Source: Hippasteria phrygiana (lineage: Eukaryota; Echinodermata; Asteroidea; Valvatida; Goniasteridae). From it: 64,000 bases of DNA. Of the stretch, positions 27,101-41,900 are shown one piece after another. Under the pieces are notes generated by a model that did not search any database, had not been told where the DNA came from, and saw only the letters and a program-made list of their open reading frames with translations. The translations under genes were made by a program, and so were the position numbers. Position 1 is the stretch's first letter, and each line of letters starts with the position of its first letter. The stretch lies in contig JAZGUH010000326.1 in the NCBI GenBank assembly GCA_037893225.1, positions 2,108,001 to 2,172,000 on the forward strand. The letters are read 5' to 3'.

Positions 27101-29715
27101 CGTCTATTTATTGCTCCATGCATGTCAAATTCCCTGGGGTATGGACTTGCTTTATTCATTCATAATTGCATGAAATATCAACCAAATGCAGTAATTTTGA
27201 CATGTATGGATAGCTTAGATCTGGCGCTACATGTTGCAATCATCGGCGGCTTCTTAGAGTTAAAACTTGTGGAGAAAATTCAAACCTCGCAATGTTTATT
27301 TTCTTTCCGGCCAACATCTGTGTACATGTTACCGTCTATTTATTGCTCCATGCATGTCAAATTCCCTAGGTTATGACTTGCTTTACTCATTCATAATTGC
27401 ATGAAATATAAACCAAATACAGTAATTTTGACATGTATGGATAGCTTAGATCTGGCGCTACATGTTGCAATTATCGGCGGCTTCTTAGAGTTAAAACTTG
27501 TGGAGAAAATTCAAACCTCGCAATGTTTATTTTCTTTCCGGCCAACATCTGTGTACATATTACCGTCTATTTATTGCTCCATGCATGTCAAATTCCCTGG
27601 GGTATGGTCTTGCTTTATTCATTCATAATTGCATGAAATATCAACCAAATACAGTAATTTTGACATGTATGGATAGCTTAGATCTGGCGCTACATGTTGC
27701 AATTATCGGCGGCTTCTTAGAGTTAAAACTTGTGGAGAAAATTCAAACCTCGCAATGTTTATTTTCTTTCCGGCCAACATCTGTGTACATATTTCCTTCT
27801 ATTTTTTGCTCCATGCCTGTCAAATTCCCTTGGGGTATGACTTGCTTTACTCATTCATAATTGCATGAAATATCAACCAAATTCAGTAATTTTGACATGT
27901 ATGGATAGCTTAGATCTGGCGCTACATGTTGCAATCATCGGCGGCTTCTTAGAGTTAAAACTTGTGGAGAAAATTCAAACCTCGCAATGTTTATTTTCTT
28001 TCCGGCCAACATCTGTGTACATGTTACCGTCTATTTATTGCTCCATGCATGTCAAATTCCCTGGGGTATGACTTGCTTTACTCATTCATAATTGCATGAA
28101 ATATCAACCAAATTCAGTAATGTTGACATGTATGGATAGCTTAGATCTGGCGCTACATGTTGCAATCATCGGCGGCTTCTTAGAGTTAAAACTTGTGGAG
28201 AAAATTCAAACCTCGCAATGTTTATTTTCTTTCCGGCCAACATCTGTGTACATATTACCGTCTATTTATTGCTCCATGCATGTCAAATTCCCTGGGGTAT
28301 GGACTTGCTTTATTCATTCATAATTGCATGAAATATCAACCAAATGCAGTAATTTTGACATGTATGGATAGCTTAGATCTGGCGCTACATGTTGCAATCA
28401 TCGGCGGCTTCTTAGAGTTAAAACTTGTGGAGAAAATTCAAACCTCGCAATGTTTATTTTCTTTCCGGCCAACATCTGTGTACATGTTACCGTCTATTTA
28501 TTGCTCCATGCATGTCAAATTCCCTGGGGTATGACTTGCGTTACTCATTCATAATTGCATGAAATATAAACCAAATACAGTAATTTTGACATGTATGGAT
28601 AGCTTAGATCTGGCGCTACATGTTGCAATTATCGGCGGCTTCTTAGAGTTAAAACTTGTGGAGAAAATTCAAACCTCGCAATGTTTATTTTCTTTCCGGC
28701 CAACATCTGTGTACATATTTCCGTCTATTTATTGCTCCATGCATGTCAAATTCCCTGGGGTATGGACTTGCTTTATTCATTCATAATTGCATGAAATATC
28801 AACCAAATACAGTAATTTTGACATGTATGGATAGCTTAGATCTGGCGCTACATGTTGCAATTATCGGCGGCTTCTTAGAGTTAAAACTTGTGGAGAAAAT
28901 TCAAACCTCGCAATGTTTATTTTCTTTCCGGCCAACATCTGTGTACATATTTCCTTCTATTTTTTGCTTCATGCCTGTCAAATTCCCTGGGCTATGACTT
29001 GCTTTACTCATTCATAATTGCATGAAATATCAACCAAATTCAGTAATTTTGACATGTATGGATAGCTTAGATCTGGCGCTACATGTTGCAATCATCGGCG
29101 GCTTCTTAGAGTTAAAACTTGTGGAGAAAATTCAAACCTCGCAATGTTTATTTTCTTTCCGGCCAACATCTGTGTACATGTTACCGTCTATTTATTGCTC
29201 CATGCATGTCAAATTCCCTGGGGTATGACTTGCTTTACTCATTCATAATTGCATGAAATATCAACCAAATTAAGTAATTTTGACATGTATGGATAGCTTA
29301 GATCTGGCGCTACATGTTGCAATCATCGGCGGCTTCTTAGAGTTAAAACTTGTGGAGAAAATTCAAACCTCGCAATGTTTATTTTCTTTCCGGCCAACAT
29401 CTGTGTACATATTACCGTCTATTTATTGCTCCATGCATGTCAAATTCCCTGGGGTATGGACTTGCTTTATTCATTCATAATTGCATGAAATATCAACCAA
29501 ATGCAGTAATTTTGACATGTATGGATAGCTTAGATCTGGCGCTACATGTTGCAATCATCGGCGGCTTCTTAGAGTTAAAACTTGTGGAGAAAATTCAAAC
29601 CTCGCAATGTTTATTTTCTTTCCGGCCAACATCTGTGTACATGTTACCGTCTATTTATTGCTCCATGCATGTCAAATTCCCTAGGGTATGACTTGCTTTA
29701 CTCATTCATAATTGC
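24160..29715 (+). repeat. 12-monomer tandem unit, two copies (2778 bp each)
   Basis: Monomers 24160-26937 and 26938-29715 follow the same order. Rare markers sit exactly 2778 bp apart: CCTAGGTTATG at 24593 and 27371, CCCTTGGGGTATGAC (an extra T) near 25053 and 27831, AATGTTGAC in 25318 and 28096, and TTGCGTTACTC at 25762 and 28540. The monomer at 26938 has a unique GAAATGTATGG, and its start (TGCAG) differs from 24160 (TTCAG), placing the junction there. Unique differences are few: GGTATGGTCT near 27607, and CCTAGGG against CCTGGGG in 25550 and 28328. Confidence 0.92.
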
Positions 29716-30873
29716 ATGAAATATAAACCAAATACAGTAATTTTGACATGTATGGATAGCTTAGATCTGGCGCTACATGTTGCAATTATCGGCGGCTTCT
29801 TAGAGTTAAAACTTGTGGAGAAAATTCAAACCTCGCAATGTTTATTTTCTTTCCGGCCAACATCTGTGTACATATTTCCGTCTATTTATTGCTCCATGCA
29901 TGTCAAATTCCCTGGGGTATGGACTTGCTTTATTCATTCATAATTGCATGAAATATCAACCAAATACAGTAATTTTGACATGTATGGATAGCTTAGATCT
30001 GGCGCTACATGTTGCAATTATCGGCGGCTTCTTAGAGTTAAAACTTGTGGAGAAAATTCAAACCTCGCAATGTTTATTTTCTTTCCGGCCAACATCTGTG
30101 TACATATTTCCGTCTATTTATTGCTCCATGCATGTCAAATTCCCTGGGGTATGGACTTGCTTTATTCATTCATAATTGCATGAAATATCAACCAAATACA
30201 GTAATTTTGACATGTATGGATAGCTTAGATCTGGCGCTACATGTTGCAATTATCGGCGGCTTCTTAGAGTTAAAACTTGTGGAGAAAATTCAAACCTCGC
30301 AATGTTTATTTTCTTTCCGGCCAACATCTGTGTACATATTTCCTTCTATTTTTTGCTTCATGCCTGTCAAATTCCCTGGGCTATGACTTGCTTTACTCAT
30401 TCATAATTGCATGAAATATCAACCAAATTCAGTAATTTTGACATGTATGGATAGCTTAGATCTGGCGCTACATGTTGCAATCATCGGCGGCTTCTTAGAG
30501 TTAAAACTTGTGGAGAAAATTCAAACCTCGCAATGTTTATTTTCTTTCCGGCCAACATCTGTGTACATGTTACCGTCTATTTATTGCTCCATGCATGTCA
30601 AATTCCCTGGGGTATGACTTGCTTTACTCATTCATAATTGCATGAAATATCAACCAAATTAAGTAATTTTGACATGTATGGATAGCTTAGATCTGGCGCT
30701 ACATGTTGCAATCATCGGCGGCTTCTTAGAGTTAAAACTTGTGGAGAAAATTCAAACCTCGCAATGTTTATTTTCTTTCCGGCCAACATCTGTGTACATA
30801 TTACCGTCTATTTATTGCTCCATGCATGTCAAATTCCCTGGGGTATGGACTTGCTTTATTCATTCATAATTGC
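28559..30873 (+). repeat. 6-monomer shifted repeat (1389 bp offset)
   Basis: Monomers at 28791, 29022 and 29253 recur at 30180, 30411 and 30642, 1389 bp apart, including the unusual TTTTTTGCTTCATGCC with GGGCTATG. Between them lie two consecutive copies, 29716 and 29948, that both end in GTACATATTTCCG and the 232-bp form. This indicates an added monomer at the end of the 12-monomer series. The segment then runs into the start of the large second block. Confidence 0.82.
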
Positions 30874-33651
30874 ATGAAATATCAACCAAATGCAGTAATT
30901 TTGACATGTATGGATAGCTTAGATCTGGCGCTACATGTTGCAATCATCGGCGGCTTCTTAGAGTTAAAACTTGTGGAGAAAATTCAAACCTCGCAATGTT
31001 TATTTTCTTTCCGGCCAACATCTGTGTACATATTACCGTCTATTTATTGCTCCATGCATGTCAAATTCCCTGGGGTATGGACTTGCTTTATTCATTCATA
31101 ATTGCATGAAATATCAACCAAATACAGTAATTTTGACATGTATGGATAGCTTAGATCTGGCGCTACATGTTGCAATTATCGGCGGCTTCTTAGAGTTAAA
31201 ACTTGTGGAGAAAATTCAAACCTCGCAATGTTTATTTTCTTTCCGGCCAACATCTGTGTACATATTTCCTTCTATTTTTTGCTCCATGCCTGTCAAATTC
31301 CCTTGGGTATGACTTGCTTTACTCATTCATAATTGCATGAAATATCAACCAAATTAAGTAATTTTGACATGTATGGATAGCTTAGATCTGGCGCTACATG
31401 TTGCAATCATCGGCGGCTTCTTAGAGTTAAAACTTGTGGAGAAAATTCAAACCTTGCAATGTTTATTTTCTTTCCGGCCAACATCTGTGTACATATTACC
31501 GTCTATTTATTGCTCCATGCATGTCAAATTCCCTGGGGTATGGACTTGCTTTATTCATTCATAATTGCATGAAATATCAACCAAATGCAGTAATTTTGAC
31601 ATGTATGGATAGCTTAGATCTGGCGCTACATGTTGCAATCATCGGCGGCTTCTTAGAGTTAAAACTTGTGGAGAAAATTCAAACCTCGCAATGTTTATTT
31701 TCTTTCCGGCCAACATCTGTGTACATGTTACCGTCTATTTATTGCTCCATGCATGTCAAATTCCCTAGGGTATGACTTGCTTTACTCATTCATAATTGCA
31801 TGAAATATAAACCAAATACAGTAATTTTGACATGTATGGATAGCTTAGATCTGGCGCTACATGTTGCAATTATCGGCGGCTTCTTAGAGTTAAAACTTAT
31901 GGAGAAAATTCAAACCTCGCAATGTTTATTTTCTTTCCGGCCAACATCTGTGTACATATTACCGTCTATTTATTGCTCCATGCATGTCAAATTCCCTGGG
32001 GTATGGACTTGCTTTATTCATTCATAATTGCATGAAATATCAACCAAATACAGTAATTTTGACATGTATGGATAGCTTAGATCTGGCGCTACATGTTGCA
32101 ATTATCGGCGGCTTCTTAGAGTTAAAACTTGTGGAGAAAATTCAAACCTCGCAATGTTTATTTTCTTTCCGGCCAACATCTGTGTACATATTTCCTTCTA
32201 TTTTTTGCTCCATGCCTGTCAAATTCCCTGGGGTATGACTTGCTTTACTCATTCATAATTGCATGAAATATCAACCAAATTCAGTAATTTTGACATGTAT
32301 GGATAGCTTAGATCTGGCGCTACATGTTGCAATCATCGGCGGCTTCTTAGAGTTAAAACTTGTGGAGAAAATTCAAACCTCGCAATGTTTATTTTCTTTC
32401 CGGCCAACATCTGTGTACATGTTACCGTCTATTTATTGCTCCATGCATGTCAAATTCCCTGGGGTATGACTTGCTTTACTCATTCATAATTGCATGAAAT
32501 ATCAACCAAATTCAGTAATTTTGACATGTATGGATAGCTTAGATCTGGCGCTACATGTTGCAATCATCGGCGGCTTCTTAGAGTTAAAACTTGTGGAGAA
32601 AATTCAAACCTCGCAATGTTTATTTTCTTTCCGGCCAACATCTGTGTACATATTACCGTCTATTTATTGCTCCATGCATGTCAAATTCCCTGGGGTATGG
32701 ACTTGCTTTATTCATTCATAATTGCATGAAATATCAACCAAATGCAGTAATTTTGACATGTATGGATAGCTTAGATCTGGCGCTACATGTTGCAATCATC
32801 GGCGGCTTCTTAGAGTTAAAACTTGTGGAGAAAATTCAAACCTCGCAATGTTTATTTTCTTTCCGGCCAACATCTGTGTACATGTTACCGTCTATTTATT
32901 GCTCCATGCATGTCAAATTCCCTAGGGTATGACTTGCTTTACTCATTCATAATTGCATGAAATATAAACCAAATACAGTAATTTTGACATGTATGGATAG
33001 CTTAGATCTGGCGCTACATGTTGCAATTATCGGCGGCTTCTTAGAGTTAAAACTTGTGGAGAAAATTCAAACCTCGCAATGTTTATTTTCTTTCCGGCCA
33101 ACATCTGTGTACATATTACCGTCTATTTATTGCTCCATGCATGTCAAATTCCCTGGGGTATGGACTTGCTTTATTCATTCATAATTGCATGAAATATCAA
33201 CCAAATACAGTAATTTTGACATGTATGGATAGCTTAGATCTGGCGCTACATGTTGCAATTATCGGCGGCTTCTTAGAGTTAAAACTTGTGGAGAAAATTC
33301 AAACCTCGCAATGTTTATTTTCTTTCCGGCCAACATCTGTGTACATATTTCCTTCTATTTTTTGCTCCATGCATGTCAAATTCCCTGGGGTATGGACTTG
33401 CTTTATTCATTCATAATTGCATGAAATATCAACCAAATGCAGTAATTTTGACATGTATGGATAGCTTAGATCTGGCGCTACATGTTGCAATCATCGGCGG
33501 CTTCTTAGAGTTAAAACTTGTGGAGAAAATTCAAACCTCGCAATGTTTATTTTCTTTCCGGCCAACATCTGTGTACATGTTACCGTCTATTTATTGCTCC
33601 ATGCATGTCAAATTCCCTGGGGTATGACTTGCTTTACTCATTCATAATTGC

Positions 33652-35967
33652 ATGAAATATCAACCAAATTAAGTAATTTTGACATGTATGGATAGCTTAG
33701 ATCTGGCGCTACATGTTGCAATCATCGGCGGCTTCTTAGAGTTAAAACTTGTGGAGAAAATTCAAACCTCGCAATGTTTATTTTCTTTCCGGCCAACATC
33801 TGTGTACATATTACCGTCTATTTATTGCTCCATGCATGTCAAATTCCCTGGGGTATGGACTTGCTTTATTCATTCATAATTGCATGAAATATCAACCAAA
33901 TGCAGTAATTTTGACATGTATGGATAGCTTAGATCTGGCGCTACATGTTGCAATCATCGGCGGCTTCTTAGAGTTAACACTTGTGGAGAAAATTCAAACC
34001 TCGCAATGTTTATTTTCTTTCCGGCCAACATCTGTGTACATGTTACCGTCTATTTATTGCTCCATGCATGTCAAATTCCCTAGGGTATGACTTGCTTTAC
34101 TCATTCATAATTGCATGAAATATAAACCAAATACAGTAATTTTGACATGTATGGATAGCTTAGATCTGGCGCTACATGTTGCAATCATCGGCGGCTTCTT
34201 AGAGTTAAAACTTGTGGAGAAAATTCAAACCTCGCAATGTTTATTTTCTTTCCGGCCAACATCTGTGTACATATTACCGTCTATTTATTGCTCCATGCAT
34301 GTCAAATTCCCTGGGGTATGGACTTGCTTTATTCATTCATAATTGCATGAAATATCAACCAAATGCAGTAATTTTGACATGTATGGATAGCTTAGATCTG
34401 GCGCTACATGTTGCAATCATCGGCGGCTTCTTAGAGTTAAAACTTGTGGAGAAAATTCAAACCTCGCAATGTTTATTTTCTTTCCGGCCAACATCTGTGT
34501 ACCTGTTACCGTCTATTTATTGCTCCATGCATGTCAAATTCCCTGGGGTATGGACTTGCTTTACTCATTCATAATTGCATGAAATATAAACCAAATACAG
34601 TAATTTTGACATGTATGGATAGCTTAGATCTGGCGCTACATGTTGCAATTATCGGCGGCTTCTTAGAGTTAAAACTTGTGGAGAAAATTCAAACCTCGCA
34701 ATGTTTATTTTCTTTCCGGCCAACATCTGTGTGCATATTTCCTTCTATTTTGTGCTCCATGCCTGTCAAATTCCCTGGGGTATGACTTGCTTTACTCATT
34801 CATAATTGCATGAAATATCAACCAAATTCAGTAATTTTGACATGTATGGATAGCTTAGATCTGGCGCTACATGTTGCAATCATCGGCGGCTTCTTAGAGT
34901 TAAAACTTGTGGAGAAAATTCAAACCTCGCAATGTTTATTTTCTTTCCGGCCAACATCTGTGTACATATTACCGTCTATTTATTGCTCCATGCATGTCAA
35001 ATTCCCTGGGGTATGGACTTGCTTTATTCATTCATAATTGCATGAAATATCAACCAAATGCAGTAATTTTGACATGTATGGATAGCTTAGATCTGGCGCT
35101 ACATGTTGCAATCATCGGCGGCTTCTTAGAGTTAACACTTGTGGAGAAAATTCAAACCTCGCAATGTTTATTTTCTTTCCGGCCAACATCTGTGTACATG
35201 TTACCGTCTATTTATTGCTCCATGCATGTCAAATTCCCTAGGGTATGACTTGCTTTACTCATTCATAATTGCATGAAATATAAACCAAATACAGTAATTT
35301 TGACATGTATGGATAGCTTAGATCTGGCGCTACATGTTGCAATCATCGGCGGCTTCTTAGAGTTAAAACTTGTGGAGAAAATTCAAACCTCGCAATGTTT
35401 ATTTTCTTTCCGGCCAACATCTGTGTACATATTACCGTCTATTTATTGCTCCATGCATGTCAAATTCCCTGGGGTATGGACTTGCTTTATTCATTCATAA
35501 TTGCATGAAATATCAACCAAATGCAGTAATTTTGACATGTATGGATAGCTTAGATCTGGCGCTACATGTTGCAATCATCGGCGGCTTCTTAGAGTTAAAA
35601 CTTGTGGAGAAAATTCAAACCTCGCAATGTTTATTTTCTTTCCGGCCAACATCTGTGTACCTGTTACCGTCTATTTATTGCTCCATGCATGTCAAATTCC
35701 CTGGGGTATGGACTTGCTTTACTCATTCATAATTGCATGAAATATAAACCAAATACAGTAATTTTGACATGTATGGATAGCTTAGATCTGGCGCTACATG
35801 TTGCAATTATCGGCGGCTTCTTAGAGTTAAAACTTGTGGAGAAAATTCAAACCTCGCAATGTTTATTTTCTTTCCGGCCAACATCTGTGTGCATATTTCC
35901 TTCTATTTTGTGCTCCATGCCTGTCAAATTCCCTGGGGTATGACTTGCTTTACTCATTCATAATTGC
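33652..35967 (+). repeat. 5-monomer tandem duplication (1158 bp each)
   Basis: Monomers 33652, 33884, 34115, 34347 and 34579 are repeated at 34810, 35042, 35273, 35505 and 35737. The related segment at 8195-9352 is single. Both units carry GTTAACAC (C at 33978 and 35136) where the 8427 monomer has GTTAAAAC, so that change arose in this copy before the duplication. Monomer 34810 is the hybrid: it starts with TTCAG like 9353 and ends with GTACATATT and the 232-bp form like 33652. Confidence 0.93.
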
Positions 35968-38900
35968 ATGAAATATCAACCAAATTCAGTAATTTTGACA
36001 TGTATGGATAGCTTAGATCTGGCGCTACATGTTGCAATCATCGGCGGCTTCTTAGAGTTAAAACTTGTGGAGAAAATTCAAACCTCGCAATGTTTATTTT
36101 CTTTCCGGCCAACATCTGTGTGCATATTACCTTCTATTTATTGCTCCATGCATGTCAAATTCCCTGGGGTATGACTTGCTTTACTCATTCATAATTGCAT
36201 GAAATATCAACCAAATTCAGTAATTTTGACATGTATGGATAGCTTAGATCTGGCGCTACATGTTGCAATCATCGGCGGCTTCTTAGAGTTAAAACTTGTG
36301 GAGAAAATTCAAACCTCGCAATGTTTATTTTCTTTCCGGCCAACATCTGTGTGCATATTACATTCTATTTATTGCTCCATGCCTGTCAAATTCCCTGGGG
36401 TATGACTTGCTTTACTCATTCATAATTGCATGAAATATCAACCAAATTCAGTAATTTTTACATGTATGGATAGCTTAGATCTGGCGCTACATGTTGCAAT
36501 TATCGGCGGCTTCTTAGAGTTAAAACTTGTGGAGAAAATTCAAACCTCGCAATGTTTATTTTCTTTCCGGCCAACATCTGTGTACATGTTACCGTCTATT
36601 TATTGCTCCATGCATGTCAAATTCCCTGGGGTATGACTTGCTTTACTCATTCATAATTGCATGAAATATCAACCAAATTAAGTAATTTTGACATGTATGG
36701 ATAGCTTAGATCTGGCGCTACATGTTGCAATCATCGGCGGCTTCTTAGAGTTAAAACTTGTGGAGAAAATTCAAACCTCGCAATGTTTATTTTCTTTCCG
36801 GCCAACATCTGTGTACATGTTACCGTCTATTTATTGCTCCATGCATGTCAAATTCCCTGGGGTATGGACTTGCTTTACTCATTCATAATTGCATGAAATA
36901 TCAACCAAATTCAGTAATTTTGACATGTATGGATAGCTTAGATCTGGCGCTACATGTTGCAATTATCGGCGGCTTCTTAGAGTTAACACTTGTGGAGAAA
37001 ATTCAAACCTCGCAATGTTTATTTTCTTTCCGGCCAACATCTGTGTACATGATACCGTCTATTTATTGCTCCATGCATGTCAAATTCCCTGGGGTATGAC
37101 TTGCTTTACTCATTCATAATTGCATGAAATATCAACCAAATGCAGTAATTTTGACATGTATGGATAGCTTAGATCTGGCGCTACATGTTGCAATCATCGG
37201 CGGCTTCTTAGAGTTAAAACTTGTGGAGAAAATTCAAACCTCGCAATGTTTATTTTCTTTCCGGCCAACATCTGTGTACATGTTACCGTCTATTTATTGC
37301 TCCATGCATGTCAAATTCCCTGGGGTATGACTTGCTTTACTCATTCATAATTGCATGAAATATCAACCAAATTAAGTAATTTTGACATGTATGGATAGCT
37401 TAGATCTGGCGCTACATGTTGCAATCATCGGCGGCTTCTTAGAGTTAAAACTTGTGGAGAAAATTCAAACCTCGCAATGTTTATTTTCTTTCCGGCCAAC
37501 ATCTGTGTACATGATACCGTCTATTTATTGCTCCATGCATGTCAAATTCCCTGGGGTATGACTTGCTTTACTCATTCATAATTGCATGAAATATCAACCA
37601 AATGCAGTAATTTTGACATGTATGGATAGCTTAGATCTGGCGCTACATGTTGCAATCATCGGCGGCTTCTTAGAGTTAAAACTTGTGGAGAAAATTCAAA
37701 CCTCGCAATGTTTATTTTCTTTCCGGCCAACATCTGTGTACATGTTACCGTCTATTTATTGCTCCATGCATGTCAAATTCCCTGGGGTATGACTTGCTTT
37801 ACTCATTCATAATTGCATGAAATATCAACCAAATTAAGTAATTTTGACATGTATGGATAGCTTAGATCTGGCGCTACATGTTGCAATTATCGGCGGCTTC
37901 TTAGAGTTAAAACTTGTGGAGAAAATTCAAACCTCGCAATGTTTATTTTCTTTCCGGCCAACATCTGTGTACATGTTACCGTCTATTTATTGCTCCATGC
38001 ATGTCAAATTCCCTGGGGTATGACTTGCTTTACTCATTCATAATTGCATGAAATATCAACCAAATTCAGTAATTTTGACATGTATGGATAGCTTAGATCT
38101 GGCGCTACATGTTGCAATCATCGGCGGCTTCTTAGAGTTAAAACTTGTGGAGAAAATTCAAACCTCGCAATGTTTATTTTCTTTCCGGCCAACATCTGTG
38201 TACATATTACCGTCTATTTATTGCTCCATGCATGTCAAATTCCCTGGGGTATGGACTTGCTTTATTCATTCATAATTGCATGAAATATCAACCAAATGCA
38301 GTAATTTTGACATGTATGGATAGCTTAGATCTGGCGCTACATGTTGCAATCATCGGCGGCTTCTTAGAGTTAAAACTTGTGGAGAAAATTCAAACCTCGC
38401 AATGTTTATTTTCTTTCCGGCCAACATCTGTGTACATGTTACCGTCTATTTATTGCTCCATGCATGTCAAATTCCCTAGGGTATGACTTGCTTTACTCAT
38501 TCATAATTGCATGAAATATAAACCAAATACAGTAATTTTGACATGTATGGATAGCTTAGATCTGGCGCTACATGTTGCAATTATCGGCGGCTTCTTAGAG
38601 TTAAAACTTGTGGAGAAAATTCAAACCTCGCAATGTTTATTTTCTTTCCGGCCAACATCTGTGTACATATTACCGTCTATTTATTGCTCCATGCATGTCA
38701 AATTCCCTGGGGTATGGACTTGCTTTATTCATTCATAATTGCATGAAATATCAACCAAATACAGTAATTTTGACATGTATGGATAGCTTAGATCTGGCGC
38801 TACATGTTGCAATTATCGGCGGCTTCTTAGAGTTAAAACTTGTGGAGAAAATTCAAACCTCGCAATGTTTATTTTCTTTCCGGCCAACATCTGTGTACAT

Positions 38901-41900
38901 ATTTCCTTCTATTTTTTGCTCCATGCCTGTCAAATTCCCTGGGGTATGGACTTGCTTTATTCATTCATAATTGCATGAAATATCAACCAAATGCAGTAAT
39001 TTTGACATGTATGGATAGCTTAGATCTGGCGCTACATGTTGCAATCATCGGCGGCTTCTTAGAGTTAAAACTTGTGGAGAAAATTCAAACCTCGCAATGT
39101 TTATTTTCTTTCCGGCCAACATCTGTGTACATGTTACCGTCTATTTATTGCTCCATGCATGTCAAATTCCCTGGGGTATGACTTGCTTTACTCATTCATA
39201 ATTGCATGAAATATCAACCAAATTAAGTAATTTTGACATGTATGGATAGCTTAGATCTGGCGCTACATGTTGCAATCATCGGCGGCTTCTTAGAGTTAAA
39301 ACTTGTGGAGAAAATTCAAACCTCGCAATGTTTATTTTCTTTCCGGCCAACATCTGTGTACATATTACCGTCTATTTATTGCTCCATGCATGTCAAATTC
39401 CCTGGGGTATGGACTTGCTTTATTCATTCATAATTGCATGAAATATCAACCAAATGCAGTAATTTTGACATGTATGGATAGCTTAGATCTGGCGCTACAT
39501 GTTGCAATCATCGGCGGCTTCTTAGAGTTAAAACTTGTGGAGAAAATTCAAACCTCGCAATGTTTATTTTCTTTCCGGCCAACATCTGTGTACATGTTAC
39601 CGTCTATTTATTGCTCCATGCATGTCAAATTCCCTAGGGTATGACTTGCTTTACTCATTCATAATTGCATGAAATATAAACCAAATACAGTAATTTTGAC
39701 ATGTATGGATAGCTTAGATCTGGCGCTACATGTTGCAATCATCGGCGGCTTCTTAGAGTTAAAACTTGTGGAGAAAATTCAAACCTCGCAATGTTTATTT
39801 TCTTTCCGGCCAACATCTGTGTACATATTACCGTCTATTTATTGCTCCATGCATGTCAAATTCCCTGGGGTATGGACTTGCTTTATTCATTCATAATTGC
39901 ATGAAATATCAACCAAATGCAGTAATTTTGACATGTATGGATAGCTTAGATCTGGCGCTACATGTTGCAATCATCGGCGGCTTCTTAGAGTTAAAACTTG
40001 TGGAGAAAATTCAAACCTCGCAATGTTTATTTTCTTTCCGGCCAACATCTGTGTACCTGTTACCGTCTATTTATTGCTCCATGCATGTCAAATTCCCTGG
40101 GGTATGGACTTGCTTTACTCATTCATAATTGCATGAAATATAAACCAAATACAGTAATTTTGACATGTATGGATAGCTTAGATCTGGCGCTACATGTTGC
40201 AATTATCGGCGGCTTCTTAGAGTTAAAACTTGTGGAGAAAATTCAAACCTCGCAATGTTTATTTTCTTTCCGGCCAACATCTGTGTGCATATTTCCTTCT
40301 ATTTTGTGCTCCATGCCTGTCAAATTCCCTGGGGTATGACTTGCTTTACTCATTCATAATTGCATGAAATATCAACCAAATTCAGTAATTTTGACATGTA
40401 TGGATAGCTTAGATCTGGCGCTACATGTTGCAATCATCGGCGGCTTCTTAGAGTTAAAACTTGTGGAGAAAATTCAAACCTCGCAATGTTTATTTTCTTT
40501 CCGGCCAACATCTGTGTGCATATTACCTTCTATTTATTGCTCCATGCATGTCAAATTCCCTGGGGTATGACTTGCTTTACTCATTCATAATTGCATGAAA
40601 TATCAACCAAATTCAGTAATTTTGACATGTATGGATAGCTTAGATCTGGCGCTACATGTTGCAATCATCGGCGGCTTCTTAGAGTTAAAACTTGTGGAGA
40701 AAATTCAAACCTCGCAATGTTTATTTTCTTTCCGGCCAACATCTGTGTGCATATTACATTCTATTTATTGCTCCATGCCTGTCAAATTCCCTGGGGTATG
40801 ACTTGCTTTACTCATTCATAATTGCATGAAATATCAACCAAATTCAGTAATTTTTACATGTATGGATAGCTTAGATCTGGCGCTACATGTTGCAATTATC
40901 GGCGGCTTCTTAGAGTTAAAACTTGTGGAGAAAATTCAAACCTCGCAATGTTTATTTTCTTTCCGGCCAACATCTGTGTACATGTTACCGTCTATTTATT
41001 GCTCCATGCATGTCAAATTCCCTGGGGTATGACTTGCTTTACTCATTCATAATTGCATGAAATATCAACCAAATTAAGTAATTTTGACATGTATGGATAG
41101 CTTAGATCTGGCGCTACATGTTGCAATCATCGGCGGCTTCTTAGAGTTAAAACTTGTGGAGAAAATTCAAACCTCGCAATGTTTATTTTCTTTCCGGCCA
41201 ACATCTGTGTACATGTTACCGTCTATTTATTGCTCCATGCATGTCAAATTCCCTGGGGTATGGACTTGCTTTACTCATTCATAATTGCATGAAATATCAA
41301 CCAAATTCAGTAATTTTGACATGTATGGATAGCTTAGATCTGGCGCTACATGTTGCAATTATCGGCGGCTTCTTAGAGTTAACACTTGTGGAGAAAATTC
41401 AAACCTCGCAATGTTTATTTTCTTTCCGGCCAACATCTGTGTACATGATACCGTCTATTTATTGCTCCATGCATGTCAAATTCCCTGGGGTATGACTTGC
41501 TTTACTCATTCATAATTGCATGAAATATCAACCAAATGCAGTAATTTTGACATGTATGGATAGCTTAGATCTGGCGCTACATGTTGCAATCATCGGCGGC
41601 TTCTTAGAGTTAAAACTTGTGGAGAAAATTCAAACCTCGCAATGTTTATTTTCTTTCCGGCCAACATCTGTGTACATGTTACCGTCTATTTATTGCTCCA
41701 TGCATGTCAAATTCCCTGGGGTATGACTTGCTTTACTCATTCATAATTGCATGAAATATCAACCAAATTAAGTAATTTTGACATGTATGGATAGCTTAGA
41801 TCTGGCGCTACATGTTGCAATCATCGGCGGCTTCTTAGAGTTAAAACTTGTGGAGAAAATTCAAACCTCGCAATGTTTATTTTCTTTCCGGCCAACATCT

